25,912 nt of DNA from UMGS1696 sp964463375 (lineage in GTDB: Bacteria > Bacillota > Clostridia > Oscillospirales > CAG-272): assembly GCA_964463375.1 (NCBI GenBank), contig CAYXBQ010000036.1:1-25912 (forward strand), read 5' to 3'. The translations under genes and the position numbers were made by a program. This document shows, piece after piece, positions 1-8,839 of this stretch; the first letter of the stretch is position 1, and every line of letters begins with the position of its first letter. Under the pieces are notes generated by a model that searched no databases, was not told the origin of the DNA, and saw nothing but the letters and a program-made list of their open reading frames with translations.

Positions 1-148
1 TATACCATATTTTTGCTTTCTTGTCATCTCTTTTTTTCGTAAGCGATTGCCGTGAAACAAAACCCACCCAAATCCATGGTAAAGTTTGGTTTGGACATTC
101 GCTTTTTTTGTATACCGGCTACTGCCGTGTTTCTTTTTGCAAAATCCC

Positions 149-177
149 TTGCAAAATCAGGCAAATCCTGTTATAAT
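149..177 (+). promoter_or_regulatory. SigA-type promoter for azlCD
   Basis: A TTGCAA -35 box (149-154) and a perfect TATAAT -10 box (172-177) are separated by 17 bp. Transcription would start near 184, giving a leader of about 40 nt before the TTG start at 223. Nothing else is evident in bases 1-148 beyond AT-rich sequence. Confidence 0.75.
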
Positions 178-222
178 ATAGGGTGCGTTCAATTTTGTAC
201 ATGTTCGAAAGGAATCACCATC

Positions 223-969
223 TTGCAAACAAGTTTGACCCGGCAGAACCAAAAACGCCGGCAGGATTATATGCGGGGACTGCGGCACGGGATCCCCGTT
301 GCGCTGGGCTACCTCTCTGTGTCCTTTAGCTTCGGCATCGCTGCGGTGTCCCAGGGGCTGGATTGGTGGGTGGCGGTGCTCATTTCCATGACCAATCTGA
401 CCTCAGCGGGACAGGTGGCGGGACTGGGCATCATCGTCTCCGGCGGGACCATGCTGGAAATGGCACTGGCCCAGTTCGTTATCAATCTTCGCTATGCCCT
501 CATGAGCCTGTCTCTTTCGCAAAAGCTGGCGGCCGATTACCCCACCCTCCACCGTGCCGTCACCGCCTTCGGTATGACCGATGAGATCTTCGCTGTGGCA
601 TCCGGTCAGCCGGAAGAGGTGCGGCCTGCCTATATGTATGGCCTGATCACCCTGCCGTTTGTCGGTTGGTCCGGCGGTACGCTGCTGGGTGGCCTGGCCG
701 GTACGCTGCTCCCCGATATGCTTTGCGCCGTGCTGGGACTGGCTATCTATGGCATGTTCATCGCCATCATCGTTCCCCCCGCAAGAGATTCCGTGGGTGT
801 GCTGTCCGTGGTACTGCTGGCCGGTGCGCTGAGCTGTGCCTTGCAGTATATCCCCCTGTTTGCCGGGATCTCCTCCGGTTTCTCCATCATCATCTGCGCC
901 GTGGCCGCTTCGGTATTCGGTGCCATCGTCTTCCCCCGGAAAACGGAAACAGAAAAGGAGGATGCCTAA
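223..969 (+). CDS. azlC: AzlC family branched-chain amino acid exporter, large subunit
   Basis: This is the large membrane subunit of the AzlCD exporter, a family known to export branched-chain amino acids and to give 4-azaleucine resistance in Bacillus. The protein is strongly hydrophobic with several membrane helices, and its N-terminal block (GIPVALGYLSVSFSFGIAA) and NLRYALMSLSLS segment are typical of AzlC. The open frame reaches back to an ATG at 52, but that start lies upstream of the promoter at 149-177. A TTG at 223, about 10 nt after an AAAGGA ribosome site (208-213), gives 248 residues, close to the family's usual length. An ATG at 271 is a second option but lacks a good ribosome site. 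The downstream azlD starts 1 base after the stop codon, so the two are surely co-translated. The substrate is inferred from the family only. Confidence 0.88.
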   Translation: MQTSLTRQNQKRRQDYMRGLRHGIPVALGYLSVSFSFGIAAVSQGLDWWVAVLISMTNLTSAGQVAGLGIIVSGGTMLEMALAQFVINLRYALMSLSLSQKLAADYPTLHRAVTAFGMTDEIFAVASGQPEEVRPAYMYGLITLPFVGWSGGTLLGGLAGTLLPDMLCAVLGLAIYGMFIAIIVPPARDSVGVLSVVLLAGALSCALQYIPLFAGISSGFSIIICAVAASVFGAIVFPRKTETEKEDA

Positions 970-1278
970 ATGCAGCTGCTTGGGTATATCGCCGTTATGG
1001 CATTGGTGACCTACGCCGTCCGTGCCATCCCCTTTGTTGCCTTTCGCAAAAAGATCGAATCCCGCTTCATCCAGGATTTCCTGTATTACGTCCCCTACGC
1101 CGTCCTGGCCGCCATGACCATCCCCGCCGCTTTCTATGCCACGGAGCATGTGTTGACCGCCGCCATCGGGATCGCAGTGGCTGTGGTACTGGCGTTCTTC
1201 CGCAAAGGCCTGCTCACCGTAGCACTGTCCGCTTGTGGTGCCGCACTGGTTGGGGAACTGATCATGATGCTTATTTAA
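970..1278 (+). CDS. azlD: AzlD family branched-chain amino acid exporter, small subunit
   Basis: This 102-residue hydrophobic protein has the size and pattern of AzlD, the small partner of AzlC. Three to four membrane segments are visible: residues about 3-20, 40-56, 62-78 and 82-101. A short basic patch (RKKIES) follows the first, and the conserved YVPYAVLAAMTIP block begins the second. An AAAGGAGG ribosome site (955-962) lies inside the end of azlC, and the ATG follows the azlC stop with no gap, so translation is coupled. It is expected to form a complex with AzlC in the cytoplasmic membrane. No separate promoter is seen. Confidence 0.88.
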   Translation: MQLLGYIAVMALVTYAVRAIPFVAFRKKIESRFIQDFLYYVPYAVLAAMTIPAAFYATEHVLTAAIGIAVAVVLAFFRKGLLTVALSACGAALVGELIMMLI

Positions 1279-1479
1279 TTGGTGGTTTTTCTGTCCCCAC
1301 GATATGTCGGGCTCTCCTCCCGAACGCTTCTGTTGCTTTACTCTCTGGAAGACAGCGACTTTGTGGTACGACTGAGCTCCCTGAACTACTTCAACTATGC
1401 TACGATCATCTCCCTGTTCGGCGTGATCGGCTATATCGTTGGCTCTACCCGGTTCGTCAAGAAGGATCTGCCGCTGTAA
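1279..1479 (+). pseudogene. C-terminal remnant of an ABC-2 type permease
   Basis: The frame is open for 66 codons right after the azlD stop, beginning with TTG/GTG codons and lacking any ribosome site. Its last 35 or so residues form one membrane helix (ISLFGVIGYIVGS) followed by the ending FVKKDLPL. A helix followed by a (K/R)KDLPL tail is the usual C-terminus of ABC-2 drug/export permeases in Clostridia. Those proteins are several times longer, and no upstream part or partner ATPase gene is present. The piece is therefore best read as the stub left when an ABC permease gene was removed beside azlD. It could still be translated by read-through from azlD, but I see no reason to expect a function. 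Confidence 0.6.
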
Positions 1480-1502
1480 GACAAAAATAGAATAAAATAA
1501 GT

Positions 1503-1594
1503 GCTGTCCATCCTGCCTTTGTGGGGAAAGATTTATGGAAAAAAGTTCCATAAACCACAGACCCCAACAGAAGGCCGGAGGGGCAGCTTTTTTT
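1503..1594 (+). terminator. Long imperfect hairpin with T-tract, likely terminator or attenuator
   Basis: The arms 1503-1526 and 1562-1587 pair almost throughout, with a few mismatches and single-base bulges. Inside them lies a perfect 9-bp stem, TTTATGGAA (1532-1540) with TTCCATAAA (1546-1554), around an AAAAG loop. Seven Ts follow at 1588-1594. This is a strong intrinsic terminator shape for the azlCD unit, though at 85 nt it is far longer than usual. It lies upstream of the next promoter (1664-1692), so it is not in that gene's leader unless another start exists. Confidence 0.65.
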
Positions 1595-1663
1595 GATCAG
1601 GATGCACGATTGTCCACCTGCTTTTCCGACGTACAATTGTCGCAAAAATTTTCCCAAAACCTA

Positions 1664-1692
1664 TTGCAATTTCCCCCTGAATTGGGTACAAT
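1664..1692 (+). promoter_or_regulatory. Promoter for the Na/Pi cotransporter gene
   Basis: TTGCAA (1664-1669) and TACAAT (1687-1692) are separated by 17 bp. The predicted start is near 1699, leaving a leader of about 58 nt that contains the AAAGGAG ribosome site. No PHO-box-like direct repeats were recognised around it. Confidence 0.65.
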
Positions 1693-1756
1693 ATAAAGTG
1701 GCGAAATGTGAAAGAAAACAGAAGAAAAAGAAAGAAGTACAAAGGAGAAAATTTGC

Positions 1757-3514
1757 ATGGACATTTTTGACGTGCTGACCATGATCGGTGGTCTATGTCT
1801 GTTCCTGTTCGGGATGAACATCATGGGACAGGCGCTGGAGCGTTGCGCAGGGAACAGAATGCAGTCTCTGCTGGCCACGCTGACCACCAACAAATTTGCC
1901 GGTATGCTGACCGGTCTTGCGGTCACAGCTATCATCCAGTCCTCATCGGCAACGACCGTTATGGTGGTGGGGTTTGTCAATTCCAGCCTCATGACTCTAA
2001 AACAGGCCATCAACGTGATCATGGGTGCCAACATCGGTACCACCGTGACCGCCTGGATCCTGTCTCTGGGGGGGATCGGCAGCGGCAGCTTTGTATTGCA
2101 GCTGCTCAAGCCCTCGTCCTTTACCCCCATTTTGGCACTGATCGGTATCATTCTGTATATGTTCATCTCCAACAGCAAGCATAAGGACCTGGGGCTGATC
2201 TTCCTGGGCTTTGCGGTGCTGATGTTTGGTATGGACACCATGTCCGGGGCTGTATCCGGTCTGGGTGAGGTACCGGCCTTCCAGAGACTCTTTATCATGT
2301 TCAAGAATCCCTTCCTGGGGATGCTGGCCGGTGCGCTGCTTACGGCACTGATCCAGTCCTCCTCTGCCTCGGTAGGTATCTTGCAGGCACTGACCACCAC
2401 GGGCTTTGTATCCTTTGGGGCAGCGATCCCGATCATCATGGGCCAGCAGATCGGTACCACGGTGACGGCACTGCTCTCCTCCATCGGCACCAGCAAAAAC
2501 GCCAAGCGTGCGGCACAGGTGCATCTGTGGTTCAACATCATCGGTACCTGCGTGTATCTGGTCCTGTTCATGGTACTGGATGCCATCTTTGCACCGGCAT
2601 TCTTAGACACCGCAACGGACTATTTAGGGGTCGCCGTCTGCCATTCCGTGATCAGTATGGCAAAGGTGACACTGCTGCTGCCCATGTCGGGACTGCTGGA
2701 AAAGTTTGTGTACAAGCTGATCCCGGATACGCCGGAGGACAAGGAAAAGGAAGCCGAAAAGCGCGTGGAGCTGGACGAACGTCTGCTGGCTACGCCCACG
2801 GTGGCACTGGAGCAATGTCACAATGTGGCGATGGATATGGCGCAAAGTGCGGCGGCGGCACTGCTGTCCGGTGTGCGTTCTTTGGGCAGCTACAATCCGG
2901 AGCTGGCGCAATATGCGAGAGATAACGAAGAAAAGACGGATATTTACGAAGACGTGATCGGCACCTATCTGGTGAAGCTCAGTGCCCGGCAGATCGGTGA
3001 CCGAGACAGTGCGGAAGCCACGAAGCTGCTGAAGATCATCGGGGACTTCGAGCGGATCTCCGACCATGGGGTAGACCTTGTGGAATCGGCAGAGGAGCTG
3101 CGTACCAAGAAGCTGAACCTGTCGGAGGCGGCCTCCGGGGAGCTGAAGGTGATCAGCGAGGCCATCCAGGAGATCATCTCCCTGACCCTGCGTGCCTTCA
3201 CGGACAACGATCTGGAGGCAGCCCGTTCGGTAGAGCCGCTGGAGCAGGTCATCGACGACCTGAAGGAGACCATGCGGACAAGACACATGATCCGGTTGCA
3301 GCAGGGTGGCTGCAGCATCGAGACAGGCTTTGTGTGGTCCGATATGCTGACGAACCTGGAGCGCACCTCCGACCACTGCTCCAACATCGCCGCCTGCATC
3401 ATCGACGTGGCGCAGAACAACATGAACCTGCACCAGACCACGAGAGAGGTGAAGACCGACAGCGAGGACTTCCGGAAGCAGTATCAGGTATATGCGGAGA
3501 AATATGCGATTTAA
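1757..3514 (+). CDS. Na+/phosphate cotransporter with PhoU-like C-terminal domain (NptA/PNaS family)
   Basis: This is a sodium-coupled inorganic phosphate carrier of the PNaS family, 585 residues long. The membrane part (about 1-320) holds the two inverted-repeat signatures of the family: QSSSATT (61-67) with GANIGTTVT (90-98), and QSSSAS (200-205) with GQQIGTTVT (229-237). The cytoplasmic tail (about 345-565) is helical and resembles PhoU, with ERISDHGVDL and LERTSDHCSNIA as the two metal/phosphate-type helix motifs. The start is well set by AAAGGAG (1740-1746) about 10 nt upstream. The gene is monocistronic, with its own promoter and terminator. In this family the PhoU-like tail is thought to tune transport. 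Direction and ion use are inferred from homology. Confidence 0.92.
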   Translation: MDIFDVLTMIGGLCLFLFGMNIMGQALERCAGNRMQSLLATLTTNKFAGMLTGLAVTAIIQSSSATTVMVVGFVNSSLMTLKQAINVIMGANIGTTVTAWILSLGGIGSGSFVLQLLKPSSFTPILALIGIILYMFISNSKHKDLGLIFLGFAVLMFGMDTMSGAVSGLGEVPAFQRLFIMFKNPFLGMLAGALLTALIQSSSASVGILQALTTTGFVSFGAAIPIIMGQQIGTTVTALLSSIGTSKNAKRAAQVHLWFNIIGTCVYLVLFMVLDAIFAPAFLDTATDYLGVAVCHSVISMAKVTLLLPMSGLLEKFVYKLIPDTPEDKEKEAEKRVELDERLLATPTVALEQCHNVAMDMAQSAAAALLSGVRSLGSYNPELAQYARDNEEKTDIYEDVIGTYLVKLSARQIGDRDSAEATKLLKIIGDFERISDHGVDLVESAEELRTKKLNLSEAASGELKVISEAIQEIISLTLRAFTDNDLEAARSVEPLEQVIDDLKETMRTRHMIRLQQGGCSIETGFVWSDMLTNLERTSDHCSNIAACIIDVAQNNMNLHQTTREVKTDSEDFRKQYQVYAEKYAI

Positions 3515-3540
3515 AGAAAAATGTTTCGCAATAGAAGGAA

Positions 3541-3569
3541 AGAGGACTCTACCACGGGTTCTCTTTTTT
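3541..3569 (+). terminator. Intrinsic terminator after the Na/Pi cotransporter
   Basis: A 9-bp stem with two G-U pairs, AGAGGACTC (3541-3549) with GGGTTCTCT (3556-3564), encloses the loop TACCAC. It is followed by an unbroken T run to 3569. It lies 26 nt after the stop codon. Confidence 0.85.
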
Positions 3570-3592
3570 CATCATGATTTTCATGAACACTA

Positions 3593-3621
3593 TTGCTTTT
3601 TTGTGGATTTTTTAGTATACT
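3593..3621 (+). promoter_or_regulatory. Promoter for the glycosidase operon
   Basis: TTGCTT (3593-3598) and TATACT (3616-3621) are separated by 17 bp, just after the preceding terminator. The predicted start near 3628 leaves about 60 nt to the first gene. No clear operator or CRE site was found. Confidence 0.6.
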
Positions 3622-3690
3622 GTACAGAGTAGACCGCACTCCGCTGTCATGCCACAGGGAGAAGCATCGATCTATAGAAAGGAGTCCCCC

Positions 3691-5331
3691 ATGGAACTGC
3701 ATAGCTTGTCCTATGGACATATCCCCACCACCGGGGAACGCTGCGAACGTCCCGGCTTCGGACACAGACGGGGCAGCGGTAAAGAGCCGGATACCCTGAC
3801 GCTGGACGGCTTTATGCGTCTGCTGGAACGGCAGGTGGAGTTCGATACCTTCACCGCCTTTGTGGACGGCAAGATCCTCCGGCTCAATCCCAAATGGCTG
3901 CGAGACTATATCTTCGAGCTCAAAGCCTTCAAGCATTGGGAGAGCCACCTAAAAGACTATATCACCTTCATTGCCGCGCACCAGACCGACACCGGGTTCT
4001 TTTACGAAATGCTACAGCGGGAGACCGATGGTCATATCGTCTCCGAGATACACGGCCGTGACCACGATACGGAGCTGCTGAAGTTCCTGCCCGGCGGTCT
4101 GGCATTGGGGCGGATCGAAATGGAAGCGGATATCGAATTTCTCATGGTAGAAGGGGCATGGCAGGTGTTTCAGGCTACCGGGGACAAAAACTGGCTGCGC
4201 TGGATCCTACCGAAGCTGGAAAAGGGCATCGACTACTGCACCTCCGACGAAAAACGCTGGGAACCTACGCTGGGTCTGGTGAAGCGGGAATATTCCATCG
4301 ATATGTTCGACTTCACCCACGGCAAATATTTTGGTAAACCACGGCTGATCTACCCGGATTCGCCCATGTCCGTGTTCTATGGGGACAACACCGGCACCTT
4401 TGCTGCCATGAAGACCCTTGCCCGGATGCGCCGTATCTTTGGGGAAGACGACGCTGCCGCCGCTTGGGAGACCCGTGCGGATACACTGCGGGAAAGTATC
4501 GATCGCCACCTGTGGAACGGCAGGATCTACACCCACAACCTGCACCTGAACCACGATGGACAGGGTATGCCGGAGACAGAAATGCTCTCCCTTTCCGAAT
4601 GCCACAGCATCAACCGGGGAGCTACCAGCCATACGCAAGCCTGCTCCATCCTGGACGAATACCTCCGTCGCCGGGACGGGCATACCTTTGCGGAGTGGTT
4701 CACGCTGGATCCGCCGTATTCCACCTTTGGCACCTATCCCGGCGGCACCTACATCAACGGCTCCATTTCCTCTGTAGCGGCTGGACAGCTGGCTTTGGCG
4801 GCATTCCGGCACGGCTACGAGGCCTATGGCTGGGACATTCTGTGCCGGCTCCGGGCTCTGGCAGAAAAGGACGGCAAGATCTTCTTCATGTACGATCCGG
4901 TGGACGGGGCAGATGTGAATGGCGGTCCCGTGGGCTGGGGGGCGGCAGAGATCCTCTGTGCCATCGAAGAAGGACTGGCCGGGCTGGAGGACAGAGGCGT
5001 GCAGTACGATGTGCTGGGCTTCTCTCCCCGTTGGGCCATCACGGACTACACCAAAATGGAATACTACACCGGCTACGAGGACGCTGGCGTATTGGTCGCC
5101 TACGGCTACGAACGGACTGCCGATACCATGGCATATGTTTTGCACGTCCCCAGCCGCCGGATCGAGGGACATATCCTGTTGCCGGTGGGTACGACCTGTA
5201 CCCGTGTGACGGCGGATGGTGTAGCGATCCCCCACGAAACGGTGACCGTAAGACAGTCCCGGTACGCTGACTTTACGCTGGACGCAGAGCCGGGCAAAGA
5301 AATACAGCTTGTCGTAGCATTGGGCAGGTAA
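3691..5331 (+). CDS. Putative (alpha/alpha)6-barrel glycoside hydrolase, family not assigned
   Basis: This is a 546-residue protein with no signal peptide, so it should act in the cytoplasm. It has the helix-hairpin rhythm of (alpha/alpha)6-barrel sugar enzymes (GH15/37/63/78 clan type). Motifs include GRDHDTELLKFLP (122-134), FYGDNTGTFAAMKTLARM (229-246), and a late acidic stretch, YDPVDGADVNGGPVGWGAAE (401-420), where such enzymes often carry a catalytic carboxylate. The last 80 residues look like a beta-rich C-terminal domain. The start at 3691 follows AGAAAGGAG (3676-3684); an in-frame ATG at 3649 lacks one. The GH36 gene begins 50 nt downstream with no terminator between, so both probably act on the same imported oligosaccharides. 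I cannot name the bond cleaved; a family 63-like alpha-glucosidase or a rhamnosidase-like enzyme are alternatives. Confidence 0.72.
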   Translation: MELHSLSYGHIPTTGERCERPGFGHRRGSGKEPDTLTLDGFMRLLERQVEFDTFTAFVDGKILRLNPKWLRDYIFELKAFKHWESHLKDYITFIAAHQTDTGFFYEMLQRETDGHIVSEIHGRDHDTELLKFLPGGLALGRIEMEADIEFLMVEGAWQVFQATGDKNWLRWILPKLEKGIDYCTSDEKRWEPTLGLVKREYSIDMFDFTHGKYFGKPRLIYPDSPMSVFYGDNTGTFAAMKTLARMRRIFGEDDAAAAWETRADTLRESIDRHLWNGRIYTHNLHLNHDGQGMPETEMLSLSECHSINRGATSHTQACSILDEYLRRRDGHTFAEWFTLDPPYSTFGTYPGGTYINGSISSVAAGQLALAAFRHGYEAYGWDILCRLRALAEKDGKIFFMYDPVDGADVNGGPVGWGAAEILCAIEEGLAGLEDRGVQYDVLGFSPRWAITDYTKMEYYTGYEDAGVLVAYGYERTADTMAYVLHVPSRRIEGHILLPVGTTCTRVTADGVAIPHETVTVRQSRYADFTLDAEPGKEIQLVVALGR

Positions 5332-5381
5332 CAGCAAAAAAATGTATAACAAATCCTATCATCACAAGGAGTACCATATCG

Positions 5382-7571
5382 ATGATCCAGTATAACGAAT
5401 CCACCAAGACCTTCCGTTTGGATACGGAAAGATCCACCTATGTCATGGCCATTGCCGCCGAGGGATACCTGTTCCACTCCTATTGGGGCGCACATGTATC
5501 CGACGAAGCCTTAGGCTATCTCCAGCCCTGGACCCAGAACGCTTCCTTCTCTGCCTCTGTGCCCGGTAGCTGGTATACCCTGGACACCCGGCAGCTGGAA
5601 TATCCCACCAACGGCACCGGGGACTGCCGCATCTCTGCTATCTCGCTCCGGGGCAAGACCGGCAACTCTGCCACCACGCTGAAATATGTATCCCACGAGA
5701 TCTTTGACGGCAAAAAGGGTCTGCCCGGTATGCCGGCCTCCTATGGGGACGACACCGACTGCCAGACTCTGGAGATCACCTTAGAGGACAGCCTGTGGGG
5801 AGCCAAGGTGGTGCTGTCCTACTCCGTATTCCCGAAATACGATGCCATTGCCCGCAGCGCACGGATCACCAACCTGTCCGTAGACGACATCGAGATCGAA
5901 CGGGCTATGTCCGCCGGCTTCGATTTCTACCGGGACGATTTTGACCTTGTACACCTATACGGTGCCTGGGCCAAGGAGCGGCAGCTGGAACGGTATCCCC
6001 TGCACCACGGCTACCAGGGCATCGCATCCAAGCGCGGCTCTTCCTCTCACAACCACTCTCCCTTCGTAGCACTGGCCCAGTCCGGCAGCGGCGAAGAGAA
6101 CGGCGATGTATTCGGCTTCACCATGCTGTACTCCGGCAACTACGCCATGGAGTGTGAGGTGGATACCTTTGGGGAGACCAGACTGCTGTGCGGGATCAAT
6201 CCCGACGACTTCGGCTGGCACCTGACCCCCGGCGAGACCTTTACCACCCCGGAGGTGCTGGCGGTATATTCTCCCGAGGGCATGGGCGGCATGTCCCGAC
6301 GGTTCCACAAGATCATTCGGGAGCATGTGTGCCGTGGTCCCTGGAAGACCACACGCCGTCCCATTCTGGTGAACAACTGGGAAGCCACCTACATGAACTT
6401 TGACGACGACAAGCTGGTCTCCATCGCCAAGGATGCGGCAGAGCTGGGTGTCGAAATGCTGGTCATGGACGACGGCTGGTTCGGTGTGCGCAATTCCGAC
6501 AACTGCTCTCTGGGCGACTGGTTCGTGAACACCGATAAGCTCAAGGGTGGCCTGAAGCCGCTGGTGGAACGTGTGAATGCGCTGGGTCTGAAGTTCGGGA
6601 TCTGGTTCGAGCCGGAGATGATCTCTCCCGATTCCGATCTGTACAGAGCCCACCCCGATTGGTGCATCCATGTGGAAGGCAGAGACCGTTCTCTGGGTCG
6701 GCAGCAGTGTGTCCTCGATATGACCAGAGCCGACGTGCGGGATAACATCCTGGCACAGATGACGGAGATTTTGTCCAGTGCCAATATCGCCTATGTGAAG
6801 TGGGACTTCAACCGGAACATCACCGAAGCGGGTTCTGCACTGCTGCCGCCGGAAAGACAGAAGGAATTCTTCCACCGGTATGTGCTGGGTGTATATGACC
6901 TGATGGAACGGCTGCTGGCTGCATTCCCGGATCTGCTGCTGGAGGGCTGCTCCGGCGGTGGCGGACGGTACGATGCCGGTATGCTGTACTACTCGCCCCA
7001 GTTCTGGACCAGCGACAACACGGATGCCATCGACCGTTGCTTCATCCAGTGGGGTACAGCCCATGTGTTCCCGGCTTCCTCCATGTCTGCCCACGTTTCC
7101 GCAGCCCCCAACCACCAGACCGGCCGCATGACCTCCTTCAAGACCAGAGGGGACGTGGCTATGGCAGGTGCCTTTGGCTATGAGCTGGACCTGAACAAGC
7201 TGACGGACGAGGAAAAGGCAGAGGTAAAGCGGCAGGTCGCCGACTACACCAAGTACTATAGCCTGGTGAACTGGGGAGACTACTATCGCCTGGCAAGCCC
7301 CTTCGAGAAGGACGGCACCCACTGCGCATGGGAATACGTGACGGAGGACGGCAGCGAAGCACTGGTGACCTTTGTGGTGATCCGGCACCTGATGCACGCC
7401 CAGCACCGGGTATATCCCAAGGGACTGGTGGCCGATGCCCTGTACACTGTAGAAGGGGACGGTCTGCAAAATCCCATGGAGCTCCACGGGGACACCATCA
7501 TGCGTGCCGGTCTGCCCATCAAGATCGGTGGGGACTATAAGACGGCTGTGCTGCATATCGTGAAGAAGTAA
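5382..7571 (+). CDS. GH36 alpha-galactosidase
   Basis: This is an intracellular alpha-galactosidase of glycoside hydrolase family 36 that removes terminal alpha-galactose from raffinose-type sugars, melibiose and galactomannan pieces. At 729 residues it matches the full family length: an N-terminal beta-sandwich (about 1-330), a TIM barrel (about 330-640) and a C-terminal beta domain. Family landmarks include MDDGWFG near 364-370, GIWFEPEM near 406-413 and CSGGGGRYD near 524-532. The nucleophile is Asp475 in KWDFNR, and the acid/base residue is Asp545 in WTSDNTD. AAGGAG (5366-5371) supports the start. It is the second gene of the operon opened at 3593. No signal peptide is seen, so the substrate must be taken up first. 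Confidence 0.95.
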   Translation: MIQYNESTKTFRLDTERSTYVMAIAAEGYLFHSYWGAHVSDEALGYLQPWTQNASFSASVPGSWYTLDTRQLEYPTNGTGDCRISAISLRGKTGNSATTLKYVSHEIFDGKKGLPGMPASYGDDTDCQTLEITLEDSLWGAKVVLSYSVFPKYDAIARSARITNLSVDDIEIERAMSAGFDFYRDDFDLVHLYGAWAKERQLERYPLHHGYQGIASKRGSSSHNHSPFVALAQSGSGEENGDVFGFTMLYSGNYAMECEVDTFGETRLLCGINPDDFGWHLTPGETFTTPEVLAVYSPEGMGGMSRRFHKIIREHVCRGPWKTTRRPILVNNWEATYMNFDDDKLVSIAKDAAELGVEMLVMDDGWFGVRNSDNCSLGDWFVNTDKLKGGLKPLVERVNALGLKFGIWFEPEMISPDSDLYRAHPDWCIHVEGRDRSLGRQQCVLDMTRADVRDNILAQMTEILSSANIAYVKWDFNRNITEAGSALLPPERQKEFFHRYVLGVYDLMERLLAAFPDLLLEGCSGGGGRYDAGMLYYSPQFWTSDNTDAIDRCFIQWGTAHVFPASSMSAHVSAAPNHQTGRMTSFKTRGDVAMAGAFGYELDLNKLTDEEKAEVKRQVADYTKYYSLVNWGDYYRLASPFEKDGTHCAWEYVTEDGSEALVTFVVIRHLMHAQHRVYPKGLVADALYTVEGDGLQNPMELHGDTIMRAGLPIKIGGDYKTAVLHIVKK

Positions 7572-7610
7572 GGCATACACAGACAAACGGGAAAGGAACA
7601 GTGTTGATAG

Positions 7611-8706
7611 ATGGAAAAGAATGTCAATGCAGCCATAGAAGATGATCATAAGGATCTGCAATTGCTTGTTGAGCAAATCCAAACGATTATATATTCTGCC
7701 CGTTCAAAGACAGCTTACCAGATCAACACTGCCCTTTTGGAAGCTTACTGGCATATTGGTCGGCGCATTTGTGAATATGAACAGTCTGTACCGGAACGGG
7801 CGGATTATGGAAAGCAGACGTTAAAAGAGCTGTCCAACGCCTTGACAAAGGAATTTGGCAAGGGCTTTTCTCGCAGCAATCTATATTTGATGCGGCAGTT
7901 CTATTTGACGTACGAAAAAATCCAGACACTGTCTGGAAAATTGAGCTGGTCGCACTACGGGGAGTTACTGTCCATTTCCGATCCGGATAAACGTAGCTTT
8001 TATGAAAAAGAAGCGGAAAACGCCGGTTGGTCTGTACGAGAGTTGAAACGTCAGATCGACAGCTCGCTGTTTGAGCGTTTGTTGTTGTCCAGAAGTGATA
8101 CCCAGGCAGAGCAGGTTTTGGCCTTGGCTATGCATGGAAATGAGATCACAGCACCGGCCGATATTATCCGGGATCCCTATGTATTTGAGTTTTTGGGTTT
8201 GCCGGAGGATAAGCCATTTCTGGAGGGCGATTTGGAACGGGCACTGGTGCAACAAACAGATCGGAAAGTTCTTACTGGAGCTTGGACGTGGCTTTATGTT
8301 TGTAGGCACACAACAACGTGTTACGATCAATAATACGCATTATTATGTGGATATGGTGTTTTACAATAAGATCCTTCGTGCTTATGTGCTGATCGAGTTG
8401 AAGACCACAAAGCTGACACCGGAAGCGGCAGGGCAGATCAATATGTATCTCAACTACTATGCTGCTGAGGTCAATGATCCGGATGATAATCCACCAATCG
8501 GTATCATTTTGTGTACGGACAAAGATTGTATCACGGCAGAATATGCGTTGGGAGGGTTGGCAAATACCATCTTTGCTTCCCGTTACGTGCTGTATATGCC
8601 AAATAAGGAACAGCTCATTGGCCAAGTAGAAGCTGTTTTGGATGCATGGCATAAAAAACAAAAAACGCTGGCTGGGGATGCTGCTGTTCCGGATCCGGAC
8701 GCTTGA
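7611..8706 (+). pseudogene. YhcG/DUF1016-type PDDEXK nuclease gene, frameshifted
   Basis: The first frame (7611 to about 8256) encodes the DUF1016 N-terminal domain, with LLEAYWHIGRRI, the LKELSNALTKEFGKGFS block and LSWSHYGELLSI. The second frame (about 8257-8706) carries the nuclease domain: KFLLELGRGFMF, then YYVDMVFYN with the metal-binding Asp, VLIELKT with the E-x-K pair, and GQINMYLNYY. Both halves are well conserved. Removing one A from the AAA at 8254-8256 restores a single protein of about 364 residues. YhcG-like proteins are known as putative nucleases linked to restriction or junction processing. GC is visibly lower here (about 40 percent in sampled lines, against about 58 percent around it), which points to transfer. 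A sequencing error at the run is as likely as true loss. Confidence 0.85.
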
Positions 8707-8736
8707 TCGGATATATCTCATACCATGTGACAAAAC

Positions 8737-8772
8737 AAAACTGACATCGAAACGCCATCGGTGTCAGTTTTT
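8737..8772. terminator. Bidirectional intrinsic terminator
   Basis: A 14-bp stem (8737-8750 with 8758-8771, one G-U pair) encloses a 7-nt loop, with an A-rich left flank and a T-rich right flank. It lies between the end of the nuclease gene and the end of the opposing AraC gene, so it can stop transcription from both sides. Confidence 0.88.
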
Positions 8773-8839
8773 CTTTGTATATTCGATCTGTGCAGTATGG
8801 CTTTCCCAGAGCAGGCTCCCGTTGTGCCGCAACCCTGTC

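Noticed and set aside
403..1551. A 382-codon minus-strand open frame opposite azlCD.
   Set aside because: It is composed of His/Gln/Gly-rich sequence typical of antisense reading, while azlC and azlD are clear on the plus strand.
5955..7682. A 575-codon minus-strand open frame opposite the GH36 gene.
   Set aside because: The plus strand encodes an intact GH36 enzyme with all catalytic residues; the antisense frame has no domain and no start signal.
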